Of a stretch of 32,562 nucleotides of DNA, positions 30,440 to 32,562 are shown one piece after another. Every line of letters starts with the position of its first letter. Position 1 is the first letter of the stretch. The stretch is from Nonomuraea aridisoli. GTDB taxonomy: Bacteria > Actinomycetota > Actinomycetes > Streptosporangiales > Streptosporangiaceae. The stretch covers positions 1 through 32,562 of the forward strand of contig NZ_POUD01000081.1 in NCBI RefSeq assembly GCF_003236395.1, given 5' to 3'. The translations under genes were made by a program, and so were the position numbers. A model generated the notes under the pieces. That model did no database searches and was not told where the DNA came from. It saw nothing but the letters and a program-made list of their open reading frames with translations.

Positions 30440-30676
30440 TCACAGGATGATCGCGGCGAGCGCGGCCAGGCCGAGGAGCCCGAGGTAGGCCAGCACGAGC
30501 CGGGTGTCACGGAGGAAGCACTTGCTCCGGGTCAGCCCGGCTCGCCGCGCCTTCCAGTACCCGGCGAACCCCAGCGCCGCGAACCCGAGCACCGCCCACG
30601 GCCCGAGCAGCCAGGCGAGCAGCGCCACCGTCGCGTACACGCACAACCGCAGCGGATCGTACGGCTCCTGCTTCAC
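30440..30676 (-). CDS. Small membrane protein, last gene of the radical-SAM operon
   Basis: 78 residues from GTG 30676, overlapping the radical-SAM stop (GTGA). Two hydrophobic segments (LCVYATVALLAWLLGPWAVLGFAALGFAGY and LVLAYLGLLGLAALAAIIL) flank a basic loop with one Cys (KARRAGLTRSKCFLRD). Function unknown; coupling to the radical-SAM gene suggests a partner in the membrane. Confidence 0.72.
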   Translation of the reverse strand: MKQEPYDPLRLCVYATVALLAWLLGPWAVLGFAALGFAGYWKARRAGLTRSKCFLRDTRLVLAYLGLLGLAALAAIIL

Positions 30677-32208
30677 GCGATCACCCTCCCCGGCTCCGCG
30701 GCCACCGCCGACAGCCGCTGGCGCGACAACTGCGGCCAGGCCTGTACGGCGCAGAACGGCGCGCACTGGTCCTGCTCCGCCCGCGTGCCGACGTGCACGC
30801 AGCACTGCGTGAGACGTTCCTCGATCATCGTGGAGACATCCATGAACGGCTTGACCGTCAGGCGCACCACCCGCTCGCCCAGCATCCGCCGCAGCTTCTT
30901 CCTGCGGCCCGGCAGGGCCGAGGAGGCGAGGGTGAGCAGGGTGGAGACGCCGAGGTCGCAGTTCTCGCAGATCGTCCGCCACAGGTCGCCGATCTGCGGA
31001 TGCGACAACGACGACTGCTCCGACAGCAGTTCGAGCAGCGACTCCTGGACGGCCAGGCGCAGCTCGCGCGGGATCTCGCTGTCGGCGATGCGGTTGGAGA
31101 CCAGGCCCAGGTGCTCCTTGAGGCGGTCGTGGCCGATCAGCTCGGTGAGCGAGCGCCAGCGGCCCCCGTCGTCGCGGATGAGGTAGCCGACCGAGCAGCA
31201 GTGCGGGTGGGAGCAGGGCAGCGCGGTCAGGTCGCGCCAGGTCACCAGGCCGCCGGTCTGCGGGCCGAGGCGCTTGAGCACGCCGGTGTGGGTGAGGCGG
31301 TCCATCGGGTCGATCGTCCCCGACCTGCCCGAGCCGAACTGCGGCTGCAGCGACACGCCCCCGACGTACGGGGTGTCGAGCGCGAGGCGTACGACGTCGC
31401 CGATCTCGGCGTCGTTGACGCCCAGGGCGGCGGTCATGACGAGCGTGGTGAAGATCTCGCGCTCGGACAGGCGGCGCAGGGCGTCGGCCTTCAGGCGGGT
31501 CAGGTCGCCGCCCCGGTGGTGGCGGGAGGCGTCCGCGCCGCCGTCGTACTGCAGGTAGACCTCGACGCGCTCCCGATGCTCCGTGAGGAGGTCGAGCAGG
31601 GCGTCGTCGCGGGCGACCAGGACGCCGTTGGTGTTGATCAGGATGCGGGTGACCGGGCGGTCGGAGAGCTCGGCGAGGAGGGTCTTGAGCTCGGGGTGCA
31701 GGGTGGGCTCGCCGCCGCTCAGCATGAGGACGTCGAGCTTGCCGTTCTCGCGTTCGAGGCGCTGGTCGACGTTCGCGAGGATGTCGGGGACGGGGACGAT
31801 CCCGGTGAGGTCGGGCGAGCTGTCGGCGAAGCAGGTGGGGCAGCGCAGGTTGCAGGCCTCGGCGATGTCCTCGAGGAGGATGCAGGTGTGCTGGGTCTGC
31901 ATCTCGGGCAGGCCGCGGAGGTAGGCGGCGGGGACGGGATCGAAGTTGCCGGCGAGGTCGGGGAGATGTCGCTTGGTGGGGGCGGTCCACTCCTCCAGAT
32001 ATTCGAGGATTTTTGGATCTTCGTCGTACAAAGTGCGGATAAGTCCGTGTTTGCGGCAGCCGCGTTCCAGCCACACGCGGCCGTCGCGCTCGGCCAGGTA
32101 GCCGCTCAGCCGTTCGACCTGCTCCAGGTCGGCGCCGTGACACCGGGGGCAGAACGCGTTGACGTACCGGAGGATGCGGTCGCCCCGCAGGCCCATCCCT
32201 GCGCTCAT
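30673..32208 (-). CDS. Radical-SAM enzyme, tetraether-synthase (Tes)-like architecture
   Basis: 511 residues. An N-terminal zinc-ribbon-like part has FC20PRC23H and, after RVWLERG, C51RKHG. The radical-SAM cluster is C119NLRC123PTC126 in EACNLRCPTCF, followed by MLSGGEPTLHPE. Further cysteines sit in LPCSHPHCCSVGYL, ICENC, TQCCVHV and QCAPFCAV, an auxiliary-cluster pattern. The N-terminal CPxC...C.HG module, HTCILLE before the SAM motif and PCSHPxCC together resemble the Tes/MoaA-like family that couples lipid alkyl chains in archaea, of which bacterial homologues of unknown role exist. ATG 32208 overlaps the Lgt-like stop. Substrate is inferred, not shown. Confidence 0.82.
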   Translation of the reverse strand: MSAGMGLRGDRILRYVNAFCPRCHGADLEQVERLSGYLAERDGRVWLERGCRKHGLIRTLYDEDPKILEYLEEWTAPTKRHLPDLAGNFDPVPAAYLRGLPEMQTQHTCILLEDIAEACNLRCPTCFADSSPDLTGIVPVPDILANVDQRLERENGKLDVLMLSGGEPTLHPELKTLLAELSDRPVTRILINTNGVLVARDDALLDLLTEHRERVEVYLQYDGGADASRHHRGGDLTRLKADALRRLSEREIFTTLVMTAALGVNDAEIGDVVRLALDTPYVGGVSLQPQFGSGRSGTIDPMDRLTHTGVLKRLGPQTGGLVTWRDLTALPCSHPHCCSVGYLIRDDGGRWRSLTELIGHDRLKEHLGLVSNRIADSEIPRELRLAVQESLLELLSEQSSLSHPQIGDLWRTICENCDLGVSTLLTLASSALPGRRKKLRRMLGERVVRLTVKPFMDVSTMIEERLTQCCVHVGTRAEQDQCAPFCAVQAWPQLSRQRLSAVAAEPGRVIA

Positions 32209-32562
32209 GTCATGACCTTTCGCTGGAAGAGGGGTTGGTAGTAGCCGCGCCGCCAGCCGTACCCCAGCCTGACGGCGAGCAGCAGCATCCCCGGGACGAG
32301 GAACCACTGGGGCCGGGTGAGGTCGAGCCAGACGGTCTCGTTGGCCCTCGTGAACTCGACCAGGAAACGGAACCCGGCGTACGCGGCCACGTACAGCGTG
32401 AACAGCTCCCCCGGCTGGGTGAGCCGCCGGCGCGCCCACATGAGCGCGGCGAACGCGGCGAGCTGGAAGATGATCTCGTAGACGAACGACGGGTGCATGG
32501 CCTGGCCGGTCAGGCAGCCGGGGCATTCGGGCGTGGTGGGCGGGGCGTGCACGCCCCACGGC
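32205..32562 (-). CDS. Lgt-like prolipoprotein diacylglyceryl transferase homologue, 5' part outside window
   Basis: The frame is open to the right edge (…PWGVHAPP), so only the C-terminal ~118 residues are seen. MHPSFVYEIIFQLAAF, GELFTLYVAAYAGFRFLVEFTRANETVW and RPQWFLVPGML match the C-terminal half of Lgt (HPxxxYE, lfxxYxxxYxxxRFxxEfxR, Qwxs). True Lgt transfers diacylglycerol to lipoprotein Cys in the membrane; this copy may be a paralogue specialised with the radical-SAM enzyme, whose start it overlaps. Confidence 0.82.
   Translation of the reverse strand, partial: PWGVHAPPTTPECPGCLTGQAMHPSFVYEIIFQLAAFAALMWARRRLTQPGELFTLYVAAYAGFRFLVEFTRANETVWLDLTRPQWFLVPGMLLLAVRLGYGWRRGYYQPLFQRKVMT

Noticed and set aside
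1..32562. CRISPR array
   Set aside because: No regularly spaced repeats of 25-40 bp with unique spacers were seen; the only tandem array is the coding 30-bp repeat at the left edge.
29978..32562. Large plus-strand open frame across the radical-SAM gene
   Set aside because: It is the mirror of the minus-strand gene; the minus strand has the conserved cysteine motifs and coupled start/stop overlaps.

Overview
The window is high-GC DNA from a filamentous actinomycete. GC-biased third codon positions, SigE-type sigma factors, pSAM2-like integrative-element genes, NarL-type two-component genes and a YceI/MarR pair all fit Streptosporangiales, for example a Nonomuraea-like genome. The genus is inferred from overall style and is not proven by any single gene.

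Layout. Bases 1-5.2 kb hold chromosomal or eroded genes: the end of a DUF4870 membrane protein, a 14-TM drug exporter, a DUF6461-like protein, and a rearranged locus where an MFS 5' stub is joined in the wrong frame to an N-terminally truncated histidine kinase that runs tail-to-tail into a NarL-type response regulator. Bases 5.2-8.15 kb look like a graveyard of earlier integrations: a HicB-like/HTH gene with a palindromic operator, a frameshifted integrase 3' end, a MerR/metallo-hydrolase divergent pair, and repeated copies of the sequence that precedes the tRNA att site.

Bases 8,155-22,902 are an apparently complete actinomycete integrative and conjugative element (AICE, pSAM2 type). It is bounded by a 98-bp perfect direct repeat, lies in the 3' half of tRNA-Ser(GCU), and has a unit length of 14,650 bp. 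Its backbone is int, xis, a rolling-circle rep, an FtsK/SpoIIIE-type tra, two paralogous small genes, pra, a GntR/KorSA-like repressor with three matching operators, a large HTH/TPR regulator and a Nudix gene resembling the pSAM2 immunity factor Pif. The left third is cargo: a broken Imm8 immunity gene, a HEPN-like protein, and a lower-GC two-gene DUF262 + HEPN module that looks like an abortive-infection or restriction-type defence unit.

Bases 22.9-32.56 kb return to chromosome: the intact tRNA-Ser, YceI/MarR, two SigE-family sigma factors (one with a membrane-anchored partner), a double-psi-barrel-like protein with a MauE-like membrane protein, an AAA ATPase, a MaoC-type hydratase, and at the right edge an overlapping operon of an Lgt-like membrane transferase, a radical-SAM enzyme with the cysteine layout of archaeal tetraether synthase (Tes) relatives, and a small membrane protein.

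The two most interesting candidates are the DUF262-HEPN cargo module (with a second HEPN-like gene beside it) and the Lgt-like/radical-SAM/small-membrane-protein operon.
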